A stretch of DNA of 64,000 bases, from NCBI GenBank assembly GCA_002049455.2, contig KV918906.1, positions 62,001 through 126,000 of the forward strand, in the 5' to 3' direction. Position numbers and translations under genes: made by a program. Shown here in pieces: positions 1-12,430 of the stretch. Every line of letters starts with the position of its first letter. Position 1 is the first letter of the stretch. This DNA comes from Porphyra umbilicalis. Lineage: Eukaryota > Rhodophyta > Bangiophyceae > Bangiales > Bangiaceae. Below the pieces are notes generated by a model that had not been told where the DNA came from, made no database searches, and worked only from the letters and a program-made list of their open reading frames with translations.

Positions 1-37
1 AGCCGAATCAGCTGTCTCGTGTAGCGAGAACGCACTG
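1..37. mobile_element. Truncated end of a mariner-type MITE
   Basis: The first 37 bases match, with a few changes, the right end of the complete MITE at 26727-26856. They end in the same terminal CACTG followed by TA, the expected target dinucleotide of Tc1/mariner-type elements. The rest of this copy lies outside the window. This is a plain non-autonomous DNA transposon and nothing in the fragment is coding. Confidence 0.6.
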
Positions 38-39
38 TA

Positions 40-1049
40 TAAATAGTATGGCTGATCACGCACATTTCCGATCAATGCGCCCAATATACTGTGAAGTAGC
101 TCCCCATTGTCATGCTAGAAGCCCTCGTGTATAATACTTTCACTATTGCTGATCCCCCAATTCTGTCCTCATCGATCAGCAACGGTTCCTGGACGTACGG
201 TTCTTGTAGAACGGGCCAGCCATTGGTCAAGAGTACTTGCAAACAGCTGCTAAGCACGAATCTGAGACGTTCTATTGGCTCTCCAACGGCCAGTTCCGTG
301 CAGATTCAAGATTCTTCTTTTTCTTCAGATTTTCTTCCGATCCAGTCCGCGTCAGATGGGCAACGGGCCCGCAATCGTTGCAATATCGAGATTTTCTGGG
401 AGATACGCAGAAAAGTGCAGAAAAACGAAGGCGTCGAATGTGCGATCGGGGGCCTTGCGGGCACATTCTGTAATTATCGGGCCCGGTATGCGCTGCTGTC
501 CGTCTGATCGACCAATCGCATGTCTCCATTCCTTGCTGTTCCACTACCGTTCCGGGTCGATGAGGACAAAATTGGGGGATCGGCAATACGGTGTATCACA
601 GCGAGCAGATCAGGCGCGTAGTCCCGACCGTCCACAAGCGTCGTTCATCGGGGATGGTGCGGTGCCGCGCCGCTTCTGTATCCGTATACGTCCTACTATC
701 CGTCCGACACCAATTCTTAGCAACTGGCCTCTGATGAAGGCTTAATGTTATCCCCACCGGAAAATAAAAATATGACTCGCCTCAGGAGAGTCTGGCGGGG
801 TCGGCGGTTTTTTCTGTTTCCGCTGGGGCGCTTCCGTTCTTCTACTGGAAAATGCACCCAAGAAAATGTCTGCACCAGTTCTTGACACAATGATTTCTCA
901 TATATGAACAGCTCGGAATCGCACATTACAGTCAGAAAAACTTAGTATGAACAGAGTGTTTGATCATCTGGAGCCCCGAGTTTCCATCCTTGTGTCGCCT
1001 TCCACCACACGAAGGAGCTGTGTGGACAGCGAAGGGAGCGCGCGTAGCT
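40..1049. other. Gene-poor stretch
   Basis: No supported gene. The open frames here are short, overlap on both strands and show no recognisable motif. Base composition is near neutral, unlike the very GC-rich coding regions further in. I see no repeat apart from the MITE end at its left edge. Confidence 0.5.
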
Positions 1050-1184
1050 CTATTGTGCTTCTCACAAAAACTGGATCCGCAACATCCGCTTCAGCATCAT
1101 GAACCGCCCCCTGAGCCAATGAAACAGTGATTTTGCAACGGAAGCTGATGCACCGAGGTCCAGTTTTTGTGAGAAGCACAATAG
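1050..1184. repeat. Fold-back (inverted) repeat
   Basis: A 26-base arm at 1050-1075 is repeated exactly in reverse complement at 1159-1184, with an 83-base spacer. The spacer ends keep weaker inverted similarity (ACATCCGCTTC against GCATCAGCTTC), so the fold-back was once longer. It could be a small fold-back MITE. No clear target duplication was found. Confidence 0.65.
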
Positions 1185-4100
1185 ACGCTTTGCAGACGAG
1201 GGGCACATGAGTTGTTGAAGAACCTAGTAAGACGCTCCGCTCGGAAATCACTGGAAGGGCTCTGTGGACGCGGAATTGCACCGATCTGGCCATGTACTTT
1301 TTCCTGCTCTTTTCCAGGGAAACACGCTGTTCTTGTCCAGGAGTGCTCCGTTAGAGGCGCACAAGGCATCGTTGGAGAGCTGATGAGTTCAAGAGTCCAG
1401 TGGTGTGACTCAGATCGCGCTGATATGCTTTGTTTATTTTATAAAAAAGAGTGAACTGCGCCGTAGGCGGTTCCGGAGCATCCCCAGGAACCCGATTTCA
1501 TATGTAAACACTATGGATTTCCCACACAAGCCCGATTTGCTAAGAACTGGTACAAGTGTCAAGAACTGGTGACGGACGGATAGGATGTACCCCACCGTGG
1601 GGTGTTTGGGTCCCAAACATCGCCATCATCGTCGCCCTGTCCCCGTTCCGGCCCCGCACGAAACCCCGTCGTACAACCGCCGCCGTCGTCGTTGTGGTGC
1701 TGGCAAACGAGACGGAGGCGAGTGTGGTACCGTCGAGTACAAACTCTCCGACCGTGTTATGCAAGGGAGTTGGCGGAAACGGGAGAAGCAAGTGAGGGGG
1801 GAGTGGCTGTAAACGGGGTGCGGCGAAAGGGGCGGTGCGTGACGCATTGGGCGTTGAAGAGAGCGCGGTCGACGGGGGACGAACAGCGCTGGCACTCCCC
1901 GCAACCAAGAGCAGCACTGCTGAGCATCTGCAGGGTGCTACTTTTTTCGCACAATCTCGACCTCGTTGGCCGCATTGCCACCGTCAGGCCCACGTGTGCG
2001 GTCATGCTGTGCACCGTGCACCCTTGTTGAAGGGCGGGCGTCGTAACGCGTCGTGGCCGGCCTGGAAGCATACTTTTCTGGTGAATGCTGACCCCTTACG
2101 TCGTTGGATGAGTGGCTCCCAGAAGCCGCGTTTGGAGATTGTGGAAACGATGACCCCACGATATCCTGGGATACGACGCCCCTGGCGCGGCCACCCGCGC
2201 GTGAGGAGGTTCCTTGTCCTGATCAGAGAGTCCACGTACAGTATTCTGTGGGGACCACCACGAACGCTGGGACGTAGCAGAGCGCTGTCGCCTGTCGGGA
2301 CACGGTTGGGGTGGTCAGCCGTGGGCCCCACTCCGTGCGCACTTCACGCAAGCCGTACGCTGGCGCAGACGGATGGCCTCTGTCTGTCGGGCGGCCGCCC
2401 CGCGGATTGTGCCCAAGGGCCGGCCCCTATGATTGCGGCTGAATGGCGGGCCCGACTGGGCCACGCCGAGGCGGATCGCGTCTCAGGCAAAGATCCGCCC
2501 GCGCGGATGGTGAGGCGGCCTGCGCGTGTGCCTCTGCGCAGAGCTGCAGGGGAGAGAAGAGAAATGGCGGTCGGCGTTGAGCACGCGCTCAGCCCAGCTG
2601 GTGTGTCTGCTGTCTTTTTGTGCGACGGTGTCGGGGGGGTGGCGGCGGTTTCGCCACTCAGTGGACCACAGCTTCCACGTGTGGGGCTCCCACTTGCTGG
2701 GTTGGCGGGGTGGTCGGCACCCCGCGCCCCGAGGCACCACTTCCGGCGCTGCCGCCGCCGACGCCGCACACCGCCAGCGCAGGGGGGGAGGACACCCCGT
2801 TGGGCCTCGTGTCGGCTGGTCGTGTCGTGCACGGGGGTGCGCGTGCCACCGGTGGCAGGCTATCAGTCGCCAGATTTGCTCGACTCCGCCGTGCACCGTC
2901 ACAAACGCCAAAACTGACGGCCAGACGGAAGCCAACGTCCTTGCACTTCAGGGAAAATCAAGGCGAGGTGATTGACAGCCGGTCGGCCGCACGAACGCGC
3001 CCGCCCAGGGGCCCGCCTCCTTCCAAGTGGATGGTGGTCGAGGAAGGCATCTCGCGACCACAAATCTGGATGGCGGGGGCTGCGGTAGGCCCCCCAGTGA
3101 GGGGGGGGACGGACGGGCCCGGCCGCCGCCCCCGGCGCCGAGTGCGCGCCTGCACAGGGACCCACCCAAGACGTGCGACAGCGCGTGGGCGCACCCGTGG
3201 CACGCCTCGACGCCCCTCGCAGCACCCGTCTGGACCGGGGCCGGCCGGGCGCGGGACCACCCGTCGCCCTGCCTCCTGGGGCCGTGGTGTCGTTTTGAGC
3301 AGCCACCCAGCGGCCACCAGCCGCACGCCGTCACGCGAGCCGCTGTGGACGCGCTGCCGCTTTCCGCCGCCGTACCCACTCACGGGCCACCTCCGTGTGG
3401 CGGTCGAAGTCGGGTGCCGGGGCCAGTGGCCCCCCACGGCCCCCCATGTTCACCTACCCAGACAGCTGCCCGTGGCAACCAGACGGCAGTTGCGGGGGCT
3501 CGCGCGGTGGGTGTGGGGCGGCGGCTCGACGAGCGCCGCCGCGCGCCGCGGCTCGACCCACGGGCGCCCCAACGTGCGTCAGGACGTGTAGGCAGCGGCT
3601 GTGTCCCGCCGAGGCGAGTCGACGCAAGCCGCACCCTCGGCGTTAAACGCGGTCCATGCGGTCGGTGCCCGCGACGACCGGCGGCGGCTTGGACGGGACG
3701 GGCCGGGTCGGCGGCGGCCCTCGGGCGGCGGCGCCGACTGCGTCCGTGGGGCTGTCGATAAGGACGGGGCGAGTCTGGGTCGGTGTGTCGCCGCAGTGGT
3801 GGGGAGAGACTCCTTCCCTCGCAGGCGCGGCGCGGCCGCGCCGGGCCAACACAAAAGAGGTGTCGAGCTGACGCGGCGCCGCCGCCGCCCGTGGCAGTGG
3901 CGGTCACCCTCGGGGGGCTCTCTCCACCCCGCGACCGGGGGGCGTCGGGCGCTTGTCACCGCCGGGCGGTCGACGGTGACGTCCACGCGTCCGCTCACCC
4001 CCCCCTGCTCGGCTCTCCCACTCCTGCCCCCAGTCCGTGCCCCGATTCTTGTGGCCCGCTCGGCGCCCCGGGCGCCCCCCCCCCAGGGCCTTGCGCCCTC

Positions 4101-4235
4101 CGCCGCCGCAGTCTCGTGTTCTTCCGCTGGACGCCGCCCGCGCGGCGGCGGCGGCGCGCTCGGCAGTACCCCCCGCCGACCGCCGCTGCGGCCGCCGCTG
4201 CCGCCGCCGCCGCCGCCGACTCCGTGGCGGGCACC
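1185..4235. other. GC-rich spacer without a supported gene
   Basis: Several long frames overlap here on both strands (for example 1835-2917 on plus and 2483-2935 on minus). None begins with a well-placed ATG, and none carries a family motif I can defend. Such overlapping open frames are expected in DNA this rich in GC. The last part, before 4236, is presumably the upstream region of the next gene, but I recognise no promoter element. Confidence 0.5.
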
Positions 4236-5530
4236 ATGTCGTCCCCCCCCCCACGTCTTGGACGAGCTCGACGCTCACCTCGCGACGGCGACGGTCATCT
4301 GCGCCGTCCCCCTCTGGCGCTTCCGGGCGCCCCCTCTCCTCCTCCTCCCCCCCCCGGCGAGGGCGGGCCGGCGACGGCACATTGGGTGTCGCCGTCCCTA
4401 GCGGCGTCGCCTCGGGCGGCGACGCGGACGTCGCTGGCAGCGACGACACTGTGGACGTGTCGAGCCCCGAACTCGCCGCCCTCGAGGCGGACCGCGACGA
4501 AATGCGCCAGTCGATGCGCTACTCGGCTTTGCGGACGGCCGAGGCCAACCAGCGGGGCCACTACCTCGGCATGAACAACAAGGCGCCGCTCGTCGACGCG
4601 GCGGGGCGGCCACTGCGGCCGCCACGCGCGTTTGCGTCGGCGCACCTGCGGCCGTGGAAGCGGGTCATGGACGGCCGCTCGTCGCGTGGTGGTTTCGTCG
4701 GCGGCTGCGGCAGCGTCGGGGCCGGCCCCCCCGACGGGAGCGGGGACAGCGGCGACGCGGCCGACGGCGACGGCGAACTGTACGACGTCGACGGCTCAAC
4801 GTCGCCCTCGGACGGCAAGGCTGCAAGCAGCGCCAGCAGCGGGGCCAGCCTCGAAGGCGCCGCCGGCTCCTCCCCACGCTCCTGCGTGCGGTGCCCGGCA
4901 AACGACAGCGACACGCTCGGGAAGTGCCGGTGCGAGCGCCTGCGGGCGGCGGACGAGGTGGTTGCCGACGCGGCGGCGCTGCCGCCGGGCGTCGGGCGCG
5001 CCGACGGTGCCGCCGCGCGCTCGGCGCCGCGCGACGTGCCGACGGCGGCGGGTGGGGGTGTCCCGCGCGGCGGCCGCCTCGAGCGGGCGCCCTGCCGCCG
5101 CGTCGGCACGAGGGAACGCAACAAGCCGGCGGCAGACGCGGCTGGCAGTAGCGGCGGCAGCGGCGGCAGCGGTGGCAGTGGCAGCTGCGACGGCGACGGC
5201 GCCGCCGCCGCCGCCGCCGCCGCCGGCGACCCGGGCGCGACTGCCACCGTCATTGGCCTCACCGACGAGTGGTCGGCGTGGCAGCTGACGGGGGGCGCCC
5301 CCGCCGGCATCGCCAGCGACGGGGACGCTGTACCGCCAGCGGCGGGCGCGGCGCCGGTCGAGCCAGCCACCCCACCGCCCGCCTTGGACGCCGACGGGGC
5401 CGACGACGACGGCGTCGAGGGCGTGGGTGTTGGCGCCACGGCGGCGGTCGGCAACCGCGCGGAGGATCCGTGGCGGATCGAGTTGGCCGACGAGCCGCCG
5501 CGGCGCGCCGGGGCGGCGCGGAAACCCTGA
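4236..5530 (+). CDS. Low-complexity acidic protein of unknown function
   Basis: I do not recognise this gene. The main frame is open from upstream and stops at 5528-5530, but its first in-frame ATG is only at 4502. A better start is ATG 4236 (context ACCATGT), which joins the main frame if the run of ten C at 4243-4252 is one base short; the product would then be about 431 residues. The least repetitive part is near 4460-4690: an acidic helix-like stretch (LEADRDEMRQSMRYSALRTA), then GHYLGMNNKAPLVDAAGRPLR and HLRPWKRVMDG. The remainder is rich in Ser, Gly, Ala and Asp with (GGS)n and poly-Ala tracts and a Cys-containing patch (CVRCP...CRCERL). It is convergent with the methyltransferase-like gene ending at 6106. 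Codon bias supports real coding; the start and the frame join are inference. Confidence 0.55.
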
Positions 5531-6105
5531 GCAGGGGGGGAGGGGGGGGCGGCAGGGGCGCCGCCGACGCGACCGTCGGCGGGCGCCCGCGGCCGCCGCG
5601 CCGCCGCGCCGAGCGCGGCGGCGGGCGGGCGCGCCGTCTCGGGCGCGCCCGAGCGGCGCGGGGCGGGATGGGTTAGGGTTGGTGTGTAGGCGGTGGGTAG
5701 CGTTCGTCGTCTCTTTTGGGGCCGTGTCTGTATTGATCGAGTGGGACGGGTGCGCGCCGTGGGGGGTGCCGCGGCGCCGCCCGGGGGTGTGGGAAAACGA
5801 GGCGTTTGCGGCAACGTGGACGGCGGGCGGGGCGGACGGGGCGCCCGCGCGGGCGGTTGCGGCCGTGCGCGCGGTGTGGGGGCACCACCACCCCCGTAGA
5901 CGGTCCGTGGCGGTGCGTGGCCGACGGGAATGGTGCCGTGCGGCGATCGCGGGCGCCTGACGGGCGACGCGCGCCGCAGCGCGGGTGGTCGGCCCCATCG
6001 GGCGCGCGCCGCCGCGCGTGGCGCGTTGGGGCGGGTGGCCGGATTTACAGGTTAGCGCTACGTCCATGATGCAAGCAGGAGAGGAGAGGCGGTGGGGGCT
6101 TCCAG
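5531..6105. other. Intergenic region between convergent genes
   Basis: This stretch separates the stops of the plus-strand gene at 5530 and the minus-strand gene at 6106. It is very GC-rich with short GGC-type tracts. No gene, repeat unit or clear polyadenylation signal was recognised. Confidence 0.5.
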
Positions 6106-7225
6106 TCAACCGCACGTCCGTGGCGGCGCTGCCGCCAGGGCGGGGGGGAGGGGGGGGGCCCGCTCATATCGTTGCGGTGGCGGTGGCGCGGCCGCCGCTG
6201 CCGCCGCCGCCACCGTCACCCCCACCGTCGTCCCCCCCCCCCCCCCCTCCCCATACGCCGCGTGGATGACCGCGTCGGCGAGCGGGAGCAGCGCCTCGAC
6301 CCCCCGCTTGCGCCGAAAGATGCGCACCCCGTTGGCGCCAACGACTTCGCCGAGCGGCTCGTAGTAGCGCCCAATGGCGCTGCGCACGTACTTGTCCCGC
6401 CGCGCGTCGTGGAGCAACAGCAGCGAGTCGTCGTTGAGGTAGGGGAGCACCTTGAGCGCGCACGCGACGCGCGCGCGGCCGTCGAGCAGCACGATATCGT
6501 AGACCGACTCGTTAAACGCCGTCACCGCGTCGACGTAGGGTTGAAAGACGCGGTAGGTGCCCTCCTCAAACTCGTGGCCGATGCCCCACCCGCCCGTGCC
6601 CCGCGCGACGGGCGTGCACGCGTAGGTGACGCGGTGGGTGAGGCCTTTGGCGGCGAGCAGCTGCCGCATCCGCCCGCACCACTCTTCTGTCGCGGCGGCG
6701 GGCGCAAGCGCCGAGGGCGGGGGAGCAAACGGCCGACGCGGCCATGGCCGTGGAGGCGGGGGTGATGGTTAGTCTCGAGCGCCCACACACCGCCGCGGCG
6801 GCCTAGGCGGCCACCAGCGGTGCGCCGACGGCACCGCACCCCCCAACCTCCGCAGAGACCAACAGCAGCTCGTCCGGTCGCCGCCCCCCAGCCTCCCCCC
6901 CTTCCCCCCCCCCCCCCCCGTCGACATCGTACCATTGTGTTCGACCGAGTAGGCGCGGGCGGCCAGCGGCGCAAACGCCATCGTCGACCCCCCCGACCCG
7001 TACTCGAGGTACACCATGTCCTTGCGCATGACCCCGAGCATCGACGTGGCCTCCTCGGGCGTCATCCACAGCGCCTTGAGCGCCGCCGCCGACGGGGGGG
7101 CCTGGGGGGCCTCCTCCACGTCCCCGCCGACCGCCGCCGCGCTGGCGTCGAGGGCCGACGCGGCGGCAGCCGCCGCACGGGCAACGGGCGGCGGCGGCGG
7201 CACGGACGGGGCGGCGGGGGCGTCC

Positions 7226-7273
<48 letters not shown>

Positions 7274-7533
7274 CCCGCGGCCTCGCCGACGGGCGCGCCG
7301 AGGCGCGGCGGCCGCGGGGCCACCGCGAGGAACACGCACAGGCCACCAAACGTGAGGGCGGCGAACATGGCGGTCGGCAGGCGGCCGCGGCGGCCACCGC
7401 CGCCGCCGCCGCCGCCACAGGGCGGCGGCCGCTTGGCTGTCGGCAGCAGGGGGGCGGCGGCCGCCGAGGAGCCGCCGTTGGCGGGGGAGGGCGACCGCGA
7501 CGGCCGCGCCGTCGGTGCAACGCCGACGGTCAT
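6106..7533 (-). CDS. Membrane-anchored SAM-methyltransferase-like protein
   Basis: Two exons on the minus strand: 7533-6933 and 6686-6106, with a GT-AG intron of 246 bases between them (phase 1). They encode about 393 residues from an ATG. Residues 55-75 form a single hydrophobic segment (AMFAALTFGGLCVFLAVAP) preceded by basic residues, as in a type II Golgi membrane protein. A poly-Ala/Pro stem follows. The catalytic region reads YLEYGSGGSTMAF (glycine-rich SAM-binding motif I), SVEHNEEWC (second strand, acidic residue; the junction falls inside it), and YDIVLLDGRARVACALKVL ... LLLLHDARRDKY (motif for the fourth and fifth strands). Class I methyltransferase-like folds of this kind include enzymes acting on sugars and polysaccharides. 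A Golgi carbohydrate O-methyltransferase is plausible, but the substrate is inference. The tail after residue 330 is low complexity. Confidence 0.75.
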
Positions 7534-9380
7534 GGTCGTCGGGGGTGGGGGGGGGCGGCCGCGGCGGCCGATGGGGACGGCCGACGCGTGCCGGCGGGGG
7601 CAACCTGCCCGACGGCAACCACCGGTGGCGCGTTTGGGGTGGCGGCGGCGCGGGGGGCTGCGCGCTTGCGCGTCGGCGCGCTCGTCGCCTCCCCGCCACC
7701 GTCGCCCGGCGGCGGCGGCCGTCTAAAGGGCCTGCGGCCGACACGCGGGTGCGGCCGCCGCGCGGCCGCCCCTGCCCCGCCGCGGCGCGCCTCGTGCGGG
7801 CCAACGGCCCCGGGCGGGGCGGGGCGGGGCGGCCACGGCCGCCGCCGTTGCAGGCGCCGCCTGCTGGCGGCAGGCGGCGCCACCCCCCCCCCCCCGACGC
7901 GAGCGGGGGCGCTCCCCCCCCCCCCCCGCCCTTCCTCCCCCCCGCCAACGTCGGGGACGGGGTCGGGCCCCGCCGCGCGCGCGCGACGGCCGGGCCACGC
8001 GCCCACCGCCACTGTCCGCCGACGGTGTCGGCGGCGGCGAGCGTGCAACGACCGCCGCCACGCGCACCATAGGGAAAGCCGAGGGCGGGGCGCTGTGCCC
8101 ACATTCCCTGCGCCACGGGTGCACCCGCGCCCCGGCACGGCCGGGGGGCGGCCGTGGGAGCGGGGGGGGGGGGGGGGGAGGAGTTGGCCGCCACCCCCAC
8201 GGGCGGGGCTGCAGCGCCCCCACACCCCGAAAAAGGGGGTGTTGGCGGCGACGCGCGGTCGGCCGCGGCGCCGCCGAGGCGTGCGCGCGCGGCGGGGGTG
8301 GGCCGAGCCGCCGGCACGACATGGCCGTCGGGGCAACGCGGGGGGTGGCGTTGGGAGCTTGGGGGGGGGGGGGGAAGGTGACCACCAACTGCAAACCCGA
8401 CGGCCGAGACACTGGCAGGGGTACACGCGTATCACAGAGACGGTCTGCGACCGCCAAGCGGTGGTCGGAAGCGGGAGCGCACGGCGCCGAGGCGGTCCAG
8501 CGGCCGACGAGACACTCCATCGCGCCGCGCGCTGCAGCGGATCAACACGACACACGCACGTGGCCAGTGCACAGCACCAATAGAAACACCACTCGGACCG
8601 CCGCGGAGCCACCGGGCCGAGCGGCTCGACGGTTACCGTCTGTGATTCCTCATACAGTGATGCAATTCCCTGGACTTTAGTACAGGGTACTATACACACC
8701 CGCACGTTGAAGAATAAGTTGCCTTTTCCAGTGCACGTTGCGGGAGTACTTGACCAAAACCGTCCCGGGCGGGCCTTTTTGCGCCCTACGTTGTCCGGCG
8801 ACGTCCCCAGTTTGTCTCTTGACTATGGAAAGAAGCGCATAGGTCCGCCCGACCATCGTACGAGTTTGCTCGAGGTGGCGACGTCTTCATCGTCCGTACG
8901 GTCCGCGGGAGCAGATCGTGGTTAAAAAGGTACGTGAGGGCAGGTGCGGTGTTTGCGGGGTCGTGAGGGTGGGTTGACGGGGGCGGATGTGGTCACGCTC
9001 GCGTAAGTTTTTGGGACTTGCCGAAAAGGTGGCTTCAGAGGCCTGAGAGAGCGGTTTCCTTTCGAATGTTCGAATGGGGGGTTGTGTGGTCGCGGATCGC
9101 GTGGCTGCTCGAGCGGTTGCGGCCGTTCCCGTTGCCCGTGGTCGACTGGTTCGGGGAGGTGGCGGCCCCCGACGGAGCATGGGCGTTGCAGGGTGTAGGG
9201 GCTGGAGGAAGAGCTGCGTGTTTTTTTGGGTACGTTGATCATGGGGAGCCGGTCGGGGTGGGAGGGTGCTCGGTGGTGGGGGGTGGGGGCGGTGTGGGAC
9301 GGGAGGCGGCGGGGCTGGCGACGTGTTGAGCGCCGCGCCGGTGACGCCGCCACCCTCTGAGCGAGACGGCGACGGCGGGC
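7534..9380. other. GC-rich spacer upstream of the methyltransferase-like gene
   Basis: No supported gene. Long antiparallel frames cover 6803-8705 but consist of Arg/Pro/Gly/Ala runs without motifs, and most start at non-ATG codons. From about 8690 the composition becomes more even. The region next to 7533 should hold the promoter of the minus-strand gene; no element was recognised. Confidence 0.45.
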
Positions 9381-9432
9381 GGTGGCGGCGGCCGCGGTGG
9401 CGGCGGCCGCGGTGGCGGCGGCCGCGGTGGCG
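9381..9432. repeat. Short 15-bp tandem repeat
   Basis: A unit close to GCGGTGGCGGCGGCC is repeated about three and a half times in tandem. It lies inside GC-rich spacer DNA and does not belong to a supported gene. Confidence 0.7.
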
Positions 9433-12430
9433 TGGCACCCCTGCTGTTTCTCCCCTCACCCCCCCCCCCCCCCCCCCCCGCCATCCACGGCTTCTTCCCC
9501 TCCCCCCTCCCCCCTATAGGCCCCCCGTACTCCCCCCGCCCCATCCACTACCGCGGCGGCCTCGATGCGCGGTGGCGGCCACGCGCCTGCCCCCGCGCGT
9601 GGGCCGCGACGCTCCCCACTGTGGCGCGCCGCCACGGACGGCGAACGCGCCCTCCCCCGCGCCGCCCCGTCCCGGTCGCCGCCCCGCCGCGGCCGCCCCG
9701 CGCCGCCCGCCATGAGCGGCGCCCCGCGCGCGCGTCGGCAGCGGCGGCGGCACCGCCGCCGCCGCCGCCCGTCGGACCGGCGGTGACCCCACCTGCGGCG
9801 TGCGTGGCGGGCGCGCGGCCGGCCGGCGGCGGTGTTTTCCCTTTTCCTTTTTTCGCCCGCCGTGGACCCCCGTCGTGCCGGACGACGCGCAACGCGCGCG
9901 CTCCCCCGCCCGCGTCCGCCCCGCCCCGTTGCGAGCTGTACGCGCGCCGGGCGGCGGGCATGGCGCTCCCTTGGTGACTGGTCGCGCCCTGCACCGCACT
10001 GGGCTTTGCGGCCGCGTCGATCGCCGCTGCAGCGTCGGTCGCCGGCGGCGCGCTGACGGGCGGCGGCGGCGGCGGCTGCGGCGGCGGCGGCGGCGGCGGC
10101 GGCGCGTCAACGTCTGCCTCCTGCGCCGCGGTGGCCGCCGCGCGGCGGCGGGTGACCCCCCCCCCCCGGGCGGTTGCGGCCACCACCGTGGCCGCCACGC
10201 CCGCCGCCGCCCGCCTTGCGGCCGCCGCGCAGCGCCGGGTGCGGTCTGGGGCAGCGGGGGCGAGGCGCTGGCGGCAGCCGCTGCGCGCGCCCGTCGTCTT
10301 GCCGGCGGTAGCCGGCGGCAGCGGCGGCGGCGGCGGCACCGCGGGAGGCGGTGGCGGTGACAACGGCGGCGGGGTGTCCGTCCCCCTTCCCAACTGCGCC
10401 CAGCCGCCAGCGGCGGCCGCAGGAGCGCCGTCCCGCGGCCGCCGGCGCGCGCACCGCGGCGGGCACCCAACCGGGACACGTGACGCCACAGGCAGTCGTC
10501 TCCCGCGTCTGCGCCCGCGCCCTCGACGGGCGTGCCGGTAGCTCGCAGGCCGCTGCCCCCGTCTGCGGAACCGTGACGCGCGTGCGGCTCGCCTCCGCGC
10601 CGCCGCCACCCGCCCACCCGCGGCGGTCCGAAACGCCGCCCGTCGCCCTGTGGCCGCCGCCGCCCCCGCACGCCGCGCGACACCAGCGTCGCCGGGTGCA
10701 CGCCGCCCCGCCGAGCGCCGTCGTCCATCGCGCCGGCGGGGGGGGCGGCGGCGGCCGGCGGTGCGGCCGGCCGCCGCCGCCGGGCAAGCGGCTGGGTGGC
10801 GGGGTCGGCGTGCGCCGACCGACAGCGGTGGCGTCGTGAGGGGCGACCGCTCGACGAGGCGGCGCCAGCCCTGCGCGGTGGGCGCGGGGGGCTCGACGCG
10901 CAGGCTTCCCGGTGTGGGCCGCACCCGCCTGCGCGGCGGGCGCGGGGGGCTCGACCGGCAGGCTGCCCGCGTCGGTAGCGCCCTCGGCCGACGGCGCCGT
11001 GACGCCCGGGCCGTGGGGGGCCGCGACGGCGGAGGGTTGGGACGCGGCCGACGGCGCCGCGACCGCGGTCCACTGCGGTCGCCGCAGCTGTGGCCGGCTG
11101 CGGTGCGGGAGCCTCGTGTAAACCCGTGCGGCGCTGTGACCGGCCGTAGGGCGCGTCCGGTGGCACGCGTCGTGGGTGGGCAGAGGCAGGCGGCGCCGCG
11201 GGCGAGGGCGGGCAGGGCGGGGGGGGTTGACGGGCAAGTGGGTTGTGGTTGCGACGTGCGGTGAACGTATTTTTAATATCTTATTCAGTTTGGTCATTTT
11301 CAAGTTCCCAGGCCAGGGTGTTTTCGCGAACGCGCCTTCAGTGGTGTTAATTACCCCACGCACTTGCTGTTGTTGGCATTCTCCGTAGTAGTCAAGAAGC
11401 CTCTCTATTTAAGCTGTGAGCGACCGACGTCCGCTGGCGCTTGTGGCCGTGGCGGAGCTCCAAGGGGCCCAAGGTGCCCAAGAGGCCGCAGCCTGCTTCG
11501 GCATCCCGCACGCGCAGCGCCGAATTCGAGGCAGCGCCGCCGCCGCGGCTGGCGCGTCATCCCCACCACGGCTCCCTGCCTGGACCGCCGCTGAGCGGAG
11601 GCGGCGGGGCTTTGTCTACGCCATGCCCCGGTTGGGATGACGCCCGTGGCGGCGACCGCGGCGGCCGCTGCCGCCCCCCGCCCGCCACCCGCTTGCAATC
11701 CAACCTCGGCGCCCGTCGCGGCGTCGTGGCCGACGCCCACCCCTGCTGGTGCTGTGACGGGACGGGTTTATGGTTGCCCCAATGCCGTGGCCGCCGTCCC
11801 CTCTTTTCCCCCTGGCCGTTGGCGCGTATCGCCGCCCCACAGCCGTGTGTGGTGCGGGCGTGTGGGGCGTCCCGCCTGCCGCTCCCACCTCAACTATTGC
11901 GGCGGTGGCCTTCTCTGCGGCTGCGGGTGGGCGGGCAGACACCTCTACGGCGAGGGGCGACCTGACACGCTAGCTACCCTTGCCGCCCGTTGCTGTTTGG
12001 GTTCACACCTGGAGCCCGACGACGGTAGGTGCGGTCGTCGTTGACGTGGTGCCGCCCGCCACGGACGCGTACCATCTTGCCGCCCCGACGTGGGCAGTGG
12101 AACGTGTCTCGGCGGGGGACCCTGTTGCTGTCGTGTAAGTGCCGTTGCCCGTTGCCTGCGCATTGGCCGCCGCGCTTTCCCATCGTGCGGCGGCGGTCCA
12201 CCCGGTCGCGGGGTCACAAACGCCGGCGCGTCACCGACGGCTGTTTGGGCTCTTGGTTGCGACGGCCATTGCGGCAGCAGCGCCAACGGAAGCACCAGTC
12301 GCGTCGACCGTGACGACGGTGACGACGGCTGCGACGGCGACGACAGCGGCGGCAGCGGGGGCGGTGACAGCGGCAGCGGCAACGGTTGCGACGGCGGCGT
12401 CGATATCGGCATTTCGCCGGCGGGGGTACC
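9433..12430. other. GC-rich spacer with unsupported frames
   Basis: Frames of several hundred codons exist on both strands (for example 9514-11166 and 10107-11363 on minus), made of Arg, Pro, Ala and Gly. One plus-strand frame around 9978-10541 has a hydrophobic Ala-rich start followed by long Gly and Ala tracts and could be part of a gene, but I cannot define a start or a family. A brief AT-rich patch at 11265-11400 interrupts the GC-rich DNA. The end of the block is upstream DNA for the transporter gene. Confidence 0.4.
10871..10988. repeat. Two copies of a 59-bp tandem repeat
   Basis: The sequence CTGCGCGGYGGGCGCGGGGG followed by GCTCGAC and CAGGCT recurs at a spacing of 59 bases (about 10871 and 10930). 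The two copies are alike for about 40 bases and then diverge. No function is suggested. Confidence 0.6.

Noticed and set aside
2880-2970. A short TDGQTE motif in a plus frame, as in Ty3-type integrases
   Set aside because: Only about six residues match, no other part of such an element is visible nearby, and there are no terminal repeats. Too little to call a fossil.
6803-8705. Very long frames on both strands
   Set aside because: They are Arg/Pro/Gly/Ala runs without motifs, many start at non-ATG codons, and they overlap the methyltransferase-like gene antisense. Long chance frames are expected in DNA of this GC content.
9978-10541. Ala-rich frame with hydrophobic start (LVAPCTALGFAAASIAAAAS)
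   Set aside because: No ATG, no intron signals that connect it to a start, and no domain; left as unsupported.
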